Origin: Diplonema papillatum
Lineage: Eukaryota; Euglenozoa; Diplonemea; Diplonemida; Diplonemidae
Length of the DNA: 64,000 bases
Reading direction: 5' to 3'
Assembly: GCA_030068145.1 (NCBI GenBank)
Contig: JAPJBO010000308.1
Span: forward strand, 62,001-126,000
In this document: in pieces, positions 46,800-57,431 of the stretch
Layout: every line of letters starts with the position of its first letter
How positions within the stretch are numbered: the first letter of the stretch is position 1
Program-made: the position numbers and the translations under genes
Notes under the pieces: generated by a model
The model's database searches: none
The model's input: only the letters and a program-made list of their open reading frames with translations
Told to the model about the DNA's origin: nothing

Positions 46800-47239
46800 C
46801 GAGTCTCCGAAAGAAAACGCCAAAAAGTAGAAACAAGTTAGCGAAGGCGCAGGTGCACACGACAGCATCTATGGAGAGTCAGTACTCAACATTCTACAGG
46901 GGAGCGCCTGTTTGCTAGCAGGCGCTGGAAAAGAAAAGGCCAGCCTAGTTCGAATTTGTGCCTGGGCGCTGGTTCCGAGATACTCTTTGCAACCTGGACT
47001 CTAGGTTTCTGCTACTGGCTTAAACCCGCGCGAGCCGTGGTCGGAATGGAGGCGGAACAGCTGTTGGGGAACTCGAACACGGGGATCTGAATCGGAGTTG
47101 CCAACCTCCTCGCGGTGGTCCCCGTTCACGTGCGCAAGCACGGCTAATGGCAACACGTGCACAGTGCGCTGCTCAGGGTAGTTGAAGGTCTTGTCAGTAG
47201 TCGCGAGGGACGATAGTACTAATGCAATCCCTTACTAAA
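46800..47239. other. No gene recognised
   Basis: Contains one copy of CTGTTGGGGAACTCGAACAC at 47061-47080, the same text that forms the stem of the palindrome at 47240. Confidence 0.5.
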
Positions 47240-47295
47240 CTGTTGGGGAACTCGAACACGGCAGCGAGCGCTGCCGTGTTCGAGTTCCCCAACAG
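47240..47295. repeat. 26-bp perfect hairpin with 4-base loop
   Basis: The arm CTGTTGGGGAACTCGAACAC + GGCAGC is followed by GAGC and its exact complement. With the copy at 47061, the arm sequence occurs three times in 240 bases. It is 3' of the 47.5 kb gene (minus orientation), so a role in transcript end formation is possible but untested. Confidence 0.85.
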
Positions 47296-47299
47296 CAAT

Positions 47300-47470
47300 C
47301 TCTGGTGCAGGCTGTTTGCGATGATAAGCGACTGTTTGTCCTTCAGCGCTCGGTCCTGTGCACAGTCACCAAAAACGTGAAATGGTCACAGGCCAAACAG
47401 GAAGCCGCAGGGTGTGGAGCGAGAAGACAAGGACTTTCTGCTAGTGCCTCGAAAGCGGCGCGTCCGCGTT
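47300..47470 (-). pseudogene. Short decayed 3' copy of the 47.5 kb gene
   Basis: GCGATGATAAGCGACTGTTTGTCCTT at 47320-47345 (in parts) and TGTGCACAGTCACCAAAAACGT mirror 47492-47520 and 47615-47635 of the neighbouring gene's last exon. It lacks the middle, so it is a deletion derivative of a tandem copy. Confidence 0.5.
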
Positions 47471-47475
47471 TCCGG

Positions 47476-48190
47476 CTAGCGTTCTGCCTGCGCAATGATG
47501 AGCGACGGCTTGTCCTTGGGCGCGTACACCTCAGAGCCACTGTCGAGGCGGACGCGGTACGCCATCCCCCGCTCCCGCAGCGCCACGACTATGCCGGGCT
47601 CGCGCACGTTCTTGGCGATCGTGCACAGCACCCTTTGCCGCACCGCGAAGCGCAACGGCGCGAGCTGCTTGCTCTTCCGCCTGCCAGCCGGCGACTCCTT
47701 CGCGGCCTCCCGCCCGGCGGAGCGCCCGCGGCCGGCGGGGCGCCCCCCCCTCTTCTTGGCCTTCTTCTCGCGCGGATCTGCAACCTTCTGGTCGTGGTCG
47801 TGGTCGTCGTAGTCCAGTCCGCGCGGCACATCCCGCGACACCATTCGTTCAAGGTCATCCTCCTTCCCGGCCGCGGCCACGTCCCAGCCGCCCAACGGGT
47901 GGTCCTCCTCGGCATGCTGGGCGCCGCCTTCCTCGTGCTCCGCCGCCCCCGACGAGATCTCCGCGAGATTCTCCGACGACGCGCGGCTGACGGACATCCC
48001 GGCGGACTCCGCTGGCTCGTGGGCGGCGGGGACCGGCGAGAGAGACCGCGGGTAAAGCGGCGTGTCGGCCGGCTTCGAATCGTGCCGCAGACCTTGCTTG
48101 CCGGCCTCCGCATTGGGGTGCGAGGGCGGTGAAGGCGGGCGCGAGCTCGCGCCGGCACCGAGACCGACGCTAACGAGGTCCGGACGCACT
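47476..48190 (-). CDS. Basic protein with C-terminal KLDDG-type domain; start codon apparently lost
   Basis: The frame encodes an N-terminal Ser/Glu-rich part (SRASSENLAEISSGAAEH), a strongly basic middle (REKKAKKRGGRPAGRGRSAG) suggesting a nucleic-acid or nuclear role, and a compact C-terminal domain (RFAVRQRVLCTIAKNV, IVVALRERGMAYRVRLDSGS, VYAPKDKPSLI). That domain resembles the small beta domain with a YxVxLDxGxxxxAPxDxxxLI pattern common in algal and protist proteins. In the duplicated copy upstream the start reads AGC ATG CGT CCG; here one inserted base makes AGCAGTGCG. The frame is open to 48453, but only by running through a copy of the dispersed 5' repeat. Confidence 0.55.
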
Positions 48191-48191
48191 G

Positions 48192-48330
48192 CTAAGCTTT
48201 GAAGCGCCTGCGGTTTTAGAGTTGAAGTTCGCTTGTCTTGAGATTCCAGTATTTTAGGGTCCTCCGGGTGATCTTTTTTGGAAATGGGTTCTCTAAGAGC
48301 AAGTAAGGGCTCCTTTTTTTCCAGCCAAGG
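48192..48330 (-). repeat. Family C repeat with 5'-motif, copy at 48.2 kb
   Basis: The 5'-motif lies at 48214-48235. On the minus strand it is preceded by GATCACCCGGAGGACCCTAA, TACTGGAATCTC. The same text recurs at 48625-48770 and, more diverged, at 43190-43260 and 60185-60265. Confidence 0.8.
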
Positions 48331-48622
48331 GTGGTCCTCTTCGGCATGCTGGGCGCCGAGGGCTGCCGCAGGGGCGCTGCCCCCAACGTGCTCCGCCGCC
48401 CCCGACGAGATCTCCGCGAGATTCTCCGACGACGACGCGCGGCTGACGGACATCCCGGCGGACTCCGCTGGCTCGTGGGCGGCGGGGACCAGCGAGAGCG
48501 CGTCGGCCGGCTTCGAATCGTGCCGCAGGCCTTGCTTGCCGGCCTCCGCATTGGGGTGCGAGGGCGGTGAAAGCGGGCGCGAGCTCGCGCCGGCACCGGC
48601 GCCGAGCGAGGTCCGGACGCAT
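48331..48622 (-). pseudogene. Duplicated 5' part of the 47.5 kb gene, frameshifted
   Basis: It keeps an ATG (MRPDL) after the 5'-motif but has a 5-base net deletion right after it (GCTCGGCGCC against GTTAGCGTCGGTCTC), which puts the rest out of frame. The downstream peptide in the old frame (SRASSSENLAEISSGAAEHV, QHAEEDHPWLEKKEP) is still readable. So this copy has the start but not the frame, and the downstream copy has the frame but not the start. Confidence 0.8.
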
Positions 48623-48770
48623 GCTAAGCTTTGAAGCGCCTGCGGTTTTAGAGTTGAAGTTCGCTTGGCTTGAGATTCCGGTATTTTAGGGTCCTCCGGT
48701 GATCTTTATTGCAAATGGGTTCTCTAAGAGCAAGTGAGGGCTACGTGCCCTTTTTTCCAGCCAAGGGTCG

Positions 48771-50613
48771 TACGTTTTTCGTACTTTTTTGAAACAGTAC
48801 AAAATTAGTATGGCGCTTCCGTTTGTTTGTGCGCACTAGCGGCTTTTCACCTGATTTGGTGATACGCTGCCGACTACTAATTTTTAGTACCAACAATGCA
48901 TTGTTGACACAGTAAAAGGTCAGACGGCCGTCTGACACGGACCGAGTCAGGAAAAAGTACGAAAAAAGTCAGACGGGTTTCCCGTTGGGTATTCCTGGTC
49001 CGGGGCTGTGTGAAGGTTAGCCAGGGTTCGTTGGCGAGCTCGCCAAAGATACATGAGCGTTGGCGAAATTTGGCGAACTCTGGCGAACTAAGCCAAAGAA
49101 CGTTGAGAGTTTGTCGAAAACGATGGAGCACAAGTTTCCGCCACACATGCAGCAAATAGGTCGTGGGGGTAGACGGCTCCTAATGGTGAGCACCGAAGAA
49201 ATTCCCGTGTAGTGTCGCGTGAAGAGTCTGCCGTCAACCACTGGTCGACCACTCGTTTTACGAGTGGTCGCCTTTGGGGACGCGCACGGCGGGATACCCA
49301 CCTCTCGAGGGCACGGAGTTACCGCGCGACGACACGAAACCGCAAGAGGGGACAGCGCCCAGCACCGCTGTACCATTCCCGTGTTATTGAACAAGCTGCA
49401 CCACAGCCTTCGGGCGGTAGACAGCTCACTGGGTTTGTGGGTGTTCGTTGTGGATCCAGTGTGTCTCTCGCGTGGCTGAGTGTGCAACCACAACTGTTCA
49501 CTTCGTACATGGGTCGAAGTTGCGGCGTGACATAAGCGGTGCACTGCGCTTTCAAGCCCGCTGTAGCAGCTCGCATCACGAATTTACTACTCATTTCAGA
49601 GCTCCGGACTCGACGGCACTCAGACTCAGAGTCAGTGGGTGGTGCTTTCCGCGAACTCTCTGCTCAAAATAGGTTGGCGCCTTCTCAGGGAACCGATAGC
49701 GCACACCAGTGGCGAAGGTCGCCTGAACCACTGCGAAACAAGCTTACGAGGGATCAACAGTACGCAGCCTTCGTGACCGGTTTGGAACACCTTTTCCGAT
49801 AAGTGCGCGCGTTGGTGTCTGCAATATCTGCTTCTTTTTGCTGGTTCCTTCTCTTTGGAGAGGTGCGACGCTGCCACTTCGGCCGTGCTCCCGAACCGGC
49901 GACGGGAAATGTGGCGGGAATAATTGAGTTGCAGCTCTTGACAAAGATAGATGGAAAAAAGAAGGTGTTTTTATTCTTCGCTTTTTCTCACGAGCGGGGG
50001 GGTCGGTCCTGCTTTTGGCTTTGTAGGTTCTCCCGACTCCCCAATTCGTGGTCAGCACAAACTCAAGAGGTCTAGTCAACTATTCCCTGCAGTATTGGCA
50101 TACTTTCAAAAAGAATTGTAGAAGCGGGCTCGAGACCCCAGTACCTTCCTCGAGTTTTAGTCCGTTCCAGTCACATTGCCCGGGTTTTTCCTATTCACTT
50201 TCTCGGGGTTTCAGCCCATCCCGTGCCAAGAGTTTTGTGGCCACCCACTGGGCCTAGGCCCGGAGGTGGACTCTGGATGAGAACAGCAATGGATGTGCAC
50301 TGCGCTGGTCACCTCTTCGTTCATCACCCAAGTGAACCCAGAAAAACAACCGGAAATAACCCACAAAAATCAACGGACGGCTCGTCGCACTTTTTTCGTT
50401 GGCTTCGTTTTCTCTTTCATGTGCAACCGTTGTTCCGGAAATGTTCCCGTCAGTACAGATGTACTATTAAGAAATAAATCGGTCCGAGTCGGTCTTGAGT
50501 CAGACCGACTGCGAAGTATGAAAGCAGGTGCCAAAACAAAAACAACGAAGGGGGCCTGTCTTTTTCCTGGGGTTTCCTGGGGTTTCCATTGCAATAGGAA
50601 GAAGTCCTCATAC
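48771..50613. other. No gene recognised; repeat I copy
   Basis: 48810-48920 (GTTTGTGCGCACTAGCGGC, CCAACAATGCATTGTTG) matches 56690-56800. GGCGAACTTTGGCGAA-like short tandem text is at 49030-49095. Two copies of CCTGGGGTTTCC lie at about 50566-50588. No gene. Confidence 0.5.
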
Positions 50614-51663
50614 CTGAGCTTCTTCGACGACGGAGGCGAGGCGGAGGCACGTCGCGGTGACGACGGCTTCGAGGGTCGACGCGATCGAGTCCAGCGGAGA
50701 CTCGGCCTCGCGCGGGTGCAGCGAGTCGATTTTGAGCGACACCATCAGCCTGAGCCAGTCGCCGAGGGCAACCTCCGGCGCCGACGGCAGCCCCGCGGCG
50801 GCGGCGACCAGGCCGAAGACAACCGGCAGCACCTTCCGGTGCACGGCCTGCCGCACCGCCGCCGCCGGTGGGTCGCCCAGGGCCACGTACCGCAGCACGC
50901 CGAAGTCGGTGTCCCGCAGGTACCCGACGAAGGCGGGGGAGCCCAGCTTTTCGGCCACGCGCCCCGCCAATTCGAGCAGTGCGGCCGAGCTCAGCAGCGT
51001 AGACACCTCGAGTGCACCGCCCGGATGGCACCGGGAGACGGCGTGTAGCCATGCGGCGACGTACGCCGTGCGCTGCGCGGGGGAGAGGCCGCACGCGACG
51101 CTGTTATGGAAGAACGACATACCCGCGGCGCCGAGTGCGTCGGACGGGCCAGGCCGGTCGGTCCACTTTGGGACCAGGCGGCGGAGGGCCGCGTCTCGGC
51201 ACGAGGACAGCCTGTCGGAGATTGCGGTCCACGTTTCGGAGACGGAGGGGGTCGGGTCGACGGGCTGCATGCCGCGCAGGCTTTCAACCTCGGCTTCGAT
51301 GGCTGCGGCGCACGACGCCGGGTGGGTCAGCTCCGTGGGGATGATCTTGCACGCGTTCGGCGGCTCCGTGCAGAGTGTGTACGATCGGGTCTCGGCGAGC
51401 GAGCTCCACTTCGCCAACGCGTGGTTGCACTGCGCCGGGATAGCAACGCCTTCCAGCCGGACCTCGCGCAGGCACACGCTGTCCGCGACGCCTTCGGCGA
51501 GCGCAGCCCACTGCAAGCTCGACAGCCGGGCCCGGCTCAGCGCCAGCGACCGCACCTCGCCCCGCCGCAGCCGCCGCGCGAGCACCGAGACGTCCCTTCC
51601 CTTCACGAACCCGTCCGCGAAGCTCGCGCTGCCGCCCCCAGGCTCGCAGCCCCGCGGCGCCAT
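50614..51663 (-). CDS. LRR-like protein, first exon
   Basis: 350 codons from MAPRGCEPGGGSASFADGF to a phase-0 donor (EEAQ then GTATGA). Residues about 30-75 have a leucine-rich-repeat rhythm (VRSLALSRARLSSLQ, CLREVRLEGV). The rest is helical and Ala/Leu-rich (LLSSAALLELAGRVAEKLGS, VLPVVFGLVAAAAGLP) and is not recognised. The donor places an in-frame TGA at once if unspliced. Partial copies of the first about 100 codons and of the 5' flank lie at 52.0-53.4 kb and, flank only, at 56.0 kb. Confidence 0.7.
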
Positions 51664-51717
51664 TTTGTTGAAAAAACGGATCTGGCGCTTCCTTTGTTTG
51701 TGCGCACTTACTTGTTG

Positions 51718-51925
51718 AATAAAAACGGTGTTTAATGGGGCATCGGAGGGCCCGGAGTTTTCCTGTGTTGTCGTGTGTTGGGTTGTAACGTTGCGCAAGA
51801 TGAGGTGGTCTCCTGCAAGCACTACATGCCATGCTACATAATACACTCTACAGAGTTCTGTGTGTACACAGAGTTCTGAAGTGTCTAGCTACGTCCAGTG
51901 GATGTAGCTGGATGGTACAACCACC
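51718..51925. repeat. Repeat K, copy 1 (5' flank of the LRR-like gene)
   Basis: AACGGTGTTTAATGGGGCAT, GAGGGCCCGGAGTTTTCCTG and the imperfect palindrome ACAGAGTTCTGTGTGTACAC recur at 52215-52480, 52803-53075 and 55990-56190. Confidence 0.85.
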
Positions 51926-52024
51926 CGCTAGCACATGTCCCCCCTCCTGATTGGCCACCGGCCCGTTCGGTGCATTCCGAATCCGCTTCGGGCAACGAGC
52001 TCGTCATGAGCTACGGCGGGTGTC

Positions 52025-53407
52025 GCGAGGTGTCGCGACGCCTTCGGCGAGCGCAGCCCACTGCAAGCTCGACAGCCGGGCCCGGCTCAGCGCCAGCGAC
52101 CGCACCTCGCCCCGCCGCAGCCGCCGCGCGAGCACCGAGACGTCCCTGCCTTTCACGAACCCGTCCGCGAAGCTCGCGCTGCCGCCCCCCGGCTCGCAGC
52201 CCGCGGCGCCATTTTGTTGTGTGAAAACGGTGTTTAACGGGGCATCGGAGGGCCCGGACTTTTCCTGTGCTGTCATGTGTTGGGTTGTAAAGTTGCAGAT
52301 GAGCTGGCCTGTACCTCCTGCGAGCACCACATGTTATGCTACATAGTACACTCTACAGAGCTCTGTGCATACACAGAGTTCCTACGATTCATCGTGGGAA
52401 TGTTTCAGCGGAACGACCAAACAGCAGATCATTGGGGTTTTAGCAACACAAAGTCTAAAATTAGCTACGTCCAGTGGATGGCTGGCGCTGAGCCGGGCCG
52501 GCTGTCGAGCTTGCAGTGGGCTGCGCTCGCCGAAGGCGTCGCGGACAGCGTGTGCCTGCGCGAGGTCCGGCTGGAAGGCGTCGCGACACCCGCCGAAGCT
52601 CGTGACGAGCTCGTAGCCCGAAACGGATTCGGAATGCACCGGGCAGGCCGGCGGTCAATCAGGAGGGGGGACATGTGCTAGCGGGTGGTTGTACCATTCA
52701 GCAGACCGCACCTCGCCCCGCCGCAGCCGCCGCGCGAGCACCGAGACGTCCCTGCCTTTCACGAACCCGTCCGCAAAGCTCGCGCCCCGCGGCGCCATTT
52801 TGTTGTGTGAAAACGGTGTTTGACGGGGCATCGGAGGGCCCGGACTTTTCCTGTGCTGTCATGTGTTGGGTTGTAAAGTTGCAGATGAGCTGGCCTGTAC
52901 CTCCTGCGAGCACCACATGTTATGCTACATAGTACACTCTACAGAGCTCTGTGCATACACAGAGTTCCTACGATTCATCGTGGGAATGTTTCAGCGTAAC
53001 GACCAAACAGCAGATCATTGGGGTTTTAGCAACACAAAGTCTAAAATTAGCTACGTCCAGTGGATGCTGCTGAATGGTACAACCACCCGCTAGCACATGT
53101 CCCCCCTCCTGATTGACCGCCGGCCTGCCCGGTGCATTCCGAATCCGTTTCGGGCTACGAGCTCGTCACGAGCTTCGGCGGGTGTCGCGACGCCTTCCAG
53201 CCGGACCTCGCGCAGGCACACGCTGTCCGCGACGCCTTCGGCGAGCGCAGCCCACTGCAAGCTCGACAGCCGGGCCCGGCTCAGCGCCAGCGACCGCACG
53301 TCGCCCCGCCGCAGCCGCCGCGCGAGCACCGAGACGTCCCTTCCCTTAACGAACCCGTCCGCGAAGCTCGCGCTGCCGCCCCCCGGCTCGCAGCCCCGCG
53401 GCGCCAT
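52025..53407. pseudogene. Cluster of partial copies of the LRR-like gene 5' end
   Basis: Minus-strand copies: 52025-52213 (one base lost just after the start, so frameshifted), 52697-52797 (short) and 53090-53407 (open for 105 codons from MAPRGCEPG, then a stop). A plus-strand, inverted piece sits at 52490-52680 (RLSSLQWAALAEGVADSVCL). Repeat K flanks separate them. The end of the 53 kb copy and the inverted piece share RNGFGMHRAGRRSIRRGDMC, which is absent from the main gene, so they derive from each other by an inversion-linked event. Confidence 0.85.
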
Positions 53408-53409
53408 TT

Positions 53410-53860
53410 TTTTTTGTTGAATGAAAACGGTCAGGGGACTGTAGCTCTTTGTCTGACCGAGCAAAAAAGCCGGTTTCAGCCATAAACCCGGTTTTGGGGC
53501 TCTGCGGTGCCTGTGGGTGTCTGAGTGCCTGGAACCGTCGCCCCGCGCACGTAAACAAGGGGACGGAGGGGGGTGGTGAGATATAAGCTTGCGGTGGCGG
53601 TGGTGTGCACGTCTATCAAACTACGGAGATGGTAAGTGAAAAGCTTCGAATTGCAGTGACACACCGTGACGCTGCAGTGTGTAACTGCAGTCACTGTACA
53701 GTACAGGGGCCACTTGAAATCATAATTTATAAATTTTTTTTTTTTTTTCCTGTTAACAACTTCAGGGATTTATATAGCTTTTGCTCCTCTGAAGAAAACT
53801 CCTTTTTCCCCTCGGGGTCCTGTCCCGGATCCAAAATTAATTGGAACTGGTAGTCAACAG
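53410..53860. other. No gene recognised
   Basis: A T-run is at 53735-53747. A diverged single satellite-like unit (AATTAATTGGAACTGGTAGT) is at 53835-53855, just before the CCCAG array. Confidence 0.5.
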
Positions 53861-53861
53861 G

Positions 53862-54232
53862 CACCGTGCCAGCCCAGCCCAGCCCAGCCCAACAACTCCA
53901 GCCCAATAACCCAGCCCAGCCCAGTCCAACATACCAGCCCAGCCCAGCCCAACAACTCAGCCCAGCCCAGCCCAGCCCAGCAACTCAGCCCAGCCCAGCA
54001 ACCAGCCCAACAACTCAGCCCAGCCCAGCCCAGCCCAACAACTCCAGCCCAATAACCCAGCCCAGCCCAGTCCAACATACCAGCCCAGCCCAGCCCAGCC
54101 CAGCCCAACAACTCAGCCCAGCCCAGCCCAATAACCAGCCCAGCCCAGTCCAACATACCAGCTCAGCCCAGCCAGCCCAGCCCAGCCCAGCCCAATAACC
54201 CAGCCCAGCCCAGTCCAACATACCAGCCCAAC
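53862..54232. repeat. CCCAG-based minisatellite with higher-order structure
   Basis: Runs of CCCAG alternate with CAACAACTC, CAATAACC and TCCAACATACC linkers. A unit of about 150 bases covering all three linkers is repeated at least twice. Confidence 0.95.
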
Positions 54233-54522
54233 CTCAGAGCTTCTCTCCCCTTCGGGATGAGCGTAACAAAGGCTGTATTTACTGCCTCTAGTACTGCTAC
54301 TTCTGATAGCATGCTGTGAGCTTCTGTCGTCATGCTACCTCTGACCGCCCAGCTTGGAGTGAACGACACTGGAAAGAAGGGATGACGGTGTAGAAAAGGA
54401 AGCAACGACGATCAAGGGTCGCTGGGGGGGCGCTTGGTCCGCTTGGAAAAAGAGGTAGGCCGAAAGACTAGACCAAAGACACAGGATTCTGCTCCCTGCG
54501 CGATCTCCAAGCCTTCCGATCT
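54233..54522. other. No gene recognised
   Basis: Unique sequence between two arrays; nothing supported. Confidence 0.4.
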
Positions 54523-55575
54523 CAAATTTAATTAGAATTGGTAGTCAACGTTCGATTTTGAATCCAAATTTAATTAGAATTGGTAGTCAACATCCAACTT
54601 TCGGATTCTGAATTTAATTAGAATTGGTAGTCAACGTTCAATTTTGAATCCAAATTTAATTAGAATTGGTAGTCAACGTTCAATTTTGAATCCAAATTTA
54701 ATTAGAATTGGTAGTCAACGTTCAATTTTGAATCCAAATTTAATTAGAATTGGTAGTCAACATCCAATTTCCGATCTCAAATTTAATTAGAATTGGTAGT
54801 CAACGTTCAATTTTGAATCCAAATTTAATTAGAATTGGTAGTCAACGTCCAATTTCCGATCCCAAATTTATTTAGACTTGGTAGTCAACGTTCAATTTTG
54901 AATCCAAATTTAATTAGAATTGGTAGTCAACGTTCAATTTTGAATCCAAATTTAATTAGAATTGGTAGTCAACGTCCAATTTCCGAATCCAAATTTAATT
55001 AGAATTGGTAGTCAACGTCCAATTTCCGATCTCAAATTTAATTAGAATTGGTAGTCAACGTTCAATTTTGAATCCAAATTTAATTAGAATTGGTAGTCAA
55101 CGTTCAATTTTGAATCCAAATTTAATTAGAATTGGTAGTCAACATCCAATTTCCGATCTCAAATTTAATTAGAATTGGTAGTCAACGTTCAATTTTGAAT
55201 CCAAATTTAATTAGAATTGGTAGTCAACGTCCAATTTCCGATCCCAAATTTATTTAGACTTGGTAGTCAACGCTCAATTTTGAATCCAAATTTAATTAGA
55301 ATAGGTAGTCAACGTCCAATTTCCGATCCCAAATTTAATTAGAATTGGTAGTCAACGTTCAATTTCCGATCCAAATTTAATTAGAATTGGTAGTCAACGT
55401 CCAATTTCGGATCCCAAATTTAATTAGAATTGGTAGTCAACGTCCAATTTCCGATCCCAAATTTAATTAGACTTGGTAGTCAACGTCCAATTTCGGATCC
55501 CAAATTTAATTAGAATTGGTAGTCAACGTTCAATTTCCGATCCCAAATTTAATTAGACTTGGTAGTCAACGTCTC
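54523..55575. repeat. 42-bp satellite array, about 25 units
   Basis: Core TTTAATTAGAATTGGTAGTC + AACGTTCAA, followed by TTTTGAATCCAAA or TTTCCGATCCCAAA. The two unit variants alternate in blocks, and a five-unit block appears twice. No unique spacers, so not CRISPR. No frame. AT-rich against a GC-balanced background. Confidence 0.97.
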
Positions 55576-55990
55576 GCCTCCCACCACCCCCTTTGGCCCT
55601 CCGCCCCTGGCCCTCCTGCCTCCTCTTTCCCCGCCTCCGTTTTACTCTTCCTGCCCCCATGGCTTCGCCATGGCTTTCGCCATGACTTCGCCATGGCTTC
55701 GCCATGGCTTCGTCCCTCACCCCCGCTGATCCCGGTTGGTAGTGACCCGGCCCTACCCCAACCCCCAGCCCAAAATTAAGTCAATTTTTTTTTTTTCGCG
55801 CTCGGGGTGGCCCCGAGCCCCAGACCCATATATAAATCACTGTCGGGGTGGCCCCGAGCCCCAGACCCATATATAAATCACTGAACAACTTGTGTCAGAC
55901 TAGCCCACCCTTTTTTATTTTTTTGAACATTTTTATTTTTTTGAAAAACCGAAACCGGAAAAACCCGGTTCCTGAGACCGGGAAACCGGG
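55576..55990. repeat. Short tandem repeats
   Basis: CATGGCTTCGC repeats at about 55660-55715. A 41-base unit (GGGGTGGCCCCGAGCCCCAG, ACCCATATATAAATCACTG) occurs twice at 55802-55881. T-rich runs with AAACCGG text lie at 55908-55990. Confidence 0.85.
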
Positions 55991-56190
55991 TTTCCAAAGT
56001 CCCCTGAAAACGGTGTTTAACGGGGCAGCGGAGGGCCCGGACTTTTCCTGTGTTGTCGTGTGTTGGGTTGTAACGTTGCGCAAGATGAGGTATCCTGCGA
56101 GCACCACATGCCATGCTACATAATACACTCTACAGAGCTCTGTGCATACACAGAGTTCTGAAGTGTCTAGCTACGTCCAGTGGATGCTGC
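55990..56190. repeat. Repeat K, distal copy
   Basis: Same order as 51718-51925 with no part of the coding exon attached. Confidence 0.85.
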
Positions 56191-56760
56191 TGGATGGCCC
56201 GCTAGCACCACGTCCCCCGCCGGCCCGCTCGGTGTGGAAACGAGCAAAAACTTGGCACGAGCTTCCAGATAATGGGGGCAGAGGGTAGACCGTTTGCTGC
56301 ATTGATAGACGGAGACAACGCAATTCCAAAGGATAAGGGCTGGGCCCTCCAGCCGCTTACCCAGCCTTGGCCTTGTTCCAAACACAGTTCGCTACCTTGC
56401 GAGGGGTCCCAACAGTATGCGTTTGAAGTCGAGTGGTGATCCGTGATCCACCTACTGTTTAACAGGAATCTTCACAACTTTTCACATTCAGTGTTGACCC
56501 ATAGTTCTGCAGAGTTCTGCAAAGCTCTGCAAATTTGCAAAAAAGTTGCAACAAGTTGCACCACGACGAAAGCGCGGAAAAGGTTCTGGAGTCACGTAGC
56601 GAAAAGCTGGGACTAAATTGCTTGCAAATGACTCCACTAACGCAGCTGAAATTCTGGGAAGACTTCTGCTAAAAACTTACTATGGCGCTTCCGTTTGTTT
56701 GTGCGCACTAGCGGCGTTTCGCCTGATTCGGTGAGTTGCTTTTAGTACGCTGCCAACTAA
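56191..56760. other. No gene recognised; repeat I
   Basis: Repeat I begins at about 56690 and runs into the palindrome at 56761. No gene. Confidence 0.4.
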
Positions 56761-56796
56761 TTTTTAGTACCAACAATGCATTGTTGGTACTAAAAA
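56761..56796. repeat. 36-bp perfect palindrome
   Basis: TTTTTAGTACCAACAATG followed by its exact complement, with no spacer. The related copy at 48880-48898 has lost the right half. Confidence 0.9.
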
Positions 56797-56814
56797 ATAG
56801 TACCAACAAGTGTT

Positions 56815-56988
56815 GCTAAGTTGTTTGTGCGTGTCGGTTGATCGTTTTCCCACTTGTAGTTACCCTGTGTGTATTCAGGTAAGGAGTTCTGATCATCCAC
56901 CAAAACACGCTGCCTACGTCTTTTTAGCCTGCACAATACATTGAAGGGCAACCCACAAGATTGTTAGTACTAAAAAATAACCCACCAA
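56815..56988 (-). repeat. Dispersed family B copy
   Basis: Minus-strand order TTTTTTAGTACTAACAATC, TTGTGGGTTGCCCTTCAATG, GGCTAAAAAGACGTAGGCAG, as at 11255-11431. Confidence 0.75.
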
Positions 56989-56989
56989 C

Positions 56990-57245
56990 CCCTTTTCCGC
57001 TGCTTCAGAACCGGGCGGGGCCGCCTGCGTCTGAAGGAAGTCTGCGGCACAGCTACCGGCAGGGGGAAGGCGGAAGGAAAAATACGGAAGCACTTCTTCC
57101 AGCGGAATGGGCAAGAGGCTGGTAAAACGGACGACACACGATGCGGCTGCGGCCGAAACAGAGGCGCGCAGTGTCTGCCGACCAGCGACGAGCCCGTGGA
57201 ACGCAACTTCATTCCGACGGACCAGACGACGTGCGGCCGGAAGAC
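56990..57245 (-). CDS. Possible exon upstream of a family B copy
   Basis: Acceptor TTCCCCCAG, then open sequence to GTTGGT. One frame (FHGLVAGRQTLRASVSAAAA, IPLEEVLPYFSFRLPPAGSC) looks protein-like, but it does not give phase 0, and the donor does not fit the local GTNTGC pattern. Position relative to family B mimics the Gln/His-rich gene, which is the main reason to list it. Confidence 0.22.
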
Positions 57246-57285
57246 CTGGGGGAAGCGACAACAAAGGCCAGGGTATGCTGAACGT

Positions 57286-57415
57286 TTAGGCCCCTGCCAC
57301 GAAACCCAGATACCTGTGTTTCGTGTAGGCTGCAGCACACGTACCTGCTTTGATACTTCGCAACTGGCAGTCTCCTCAAGTCTTTCCGACAAAGCGGGTG
57401 CTTACACAAAAAAAA
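57286..57415 (+). repeat. Dispersed family A, partial copy
   Basis: Contains CTGAACGTTTAGGCCCCTGC, AAACCCAGATACCTGTGTTT, GGCTGCAGCACACGTACCTG and GGCAGTCTCCTCAAGTCTTT. Confidence 0.75.
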
Positions 57416-57431
57416 CACGTACAATATGGTA

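Noticed and set aside
52277-52681. Plus-strand gene in the LRR-like cluster
   Set aside because: The plus frame's recognisable part is an inverted fragment of the minus-strand gene and begins in unrelated repeat K sequence.
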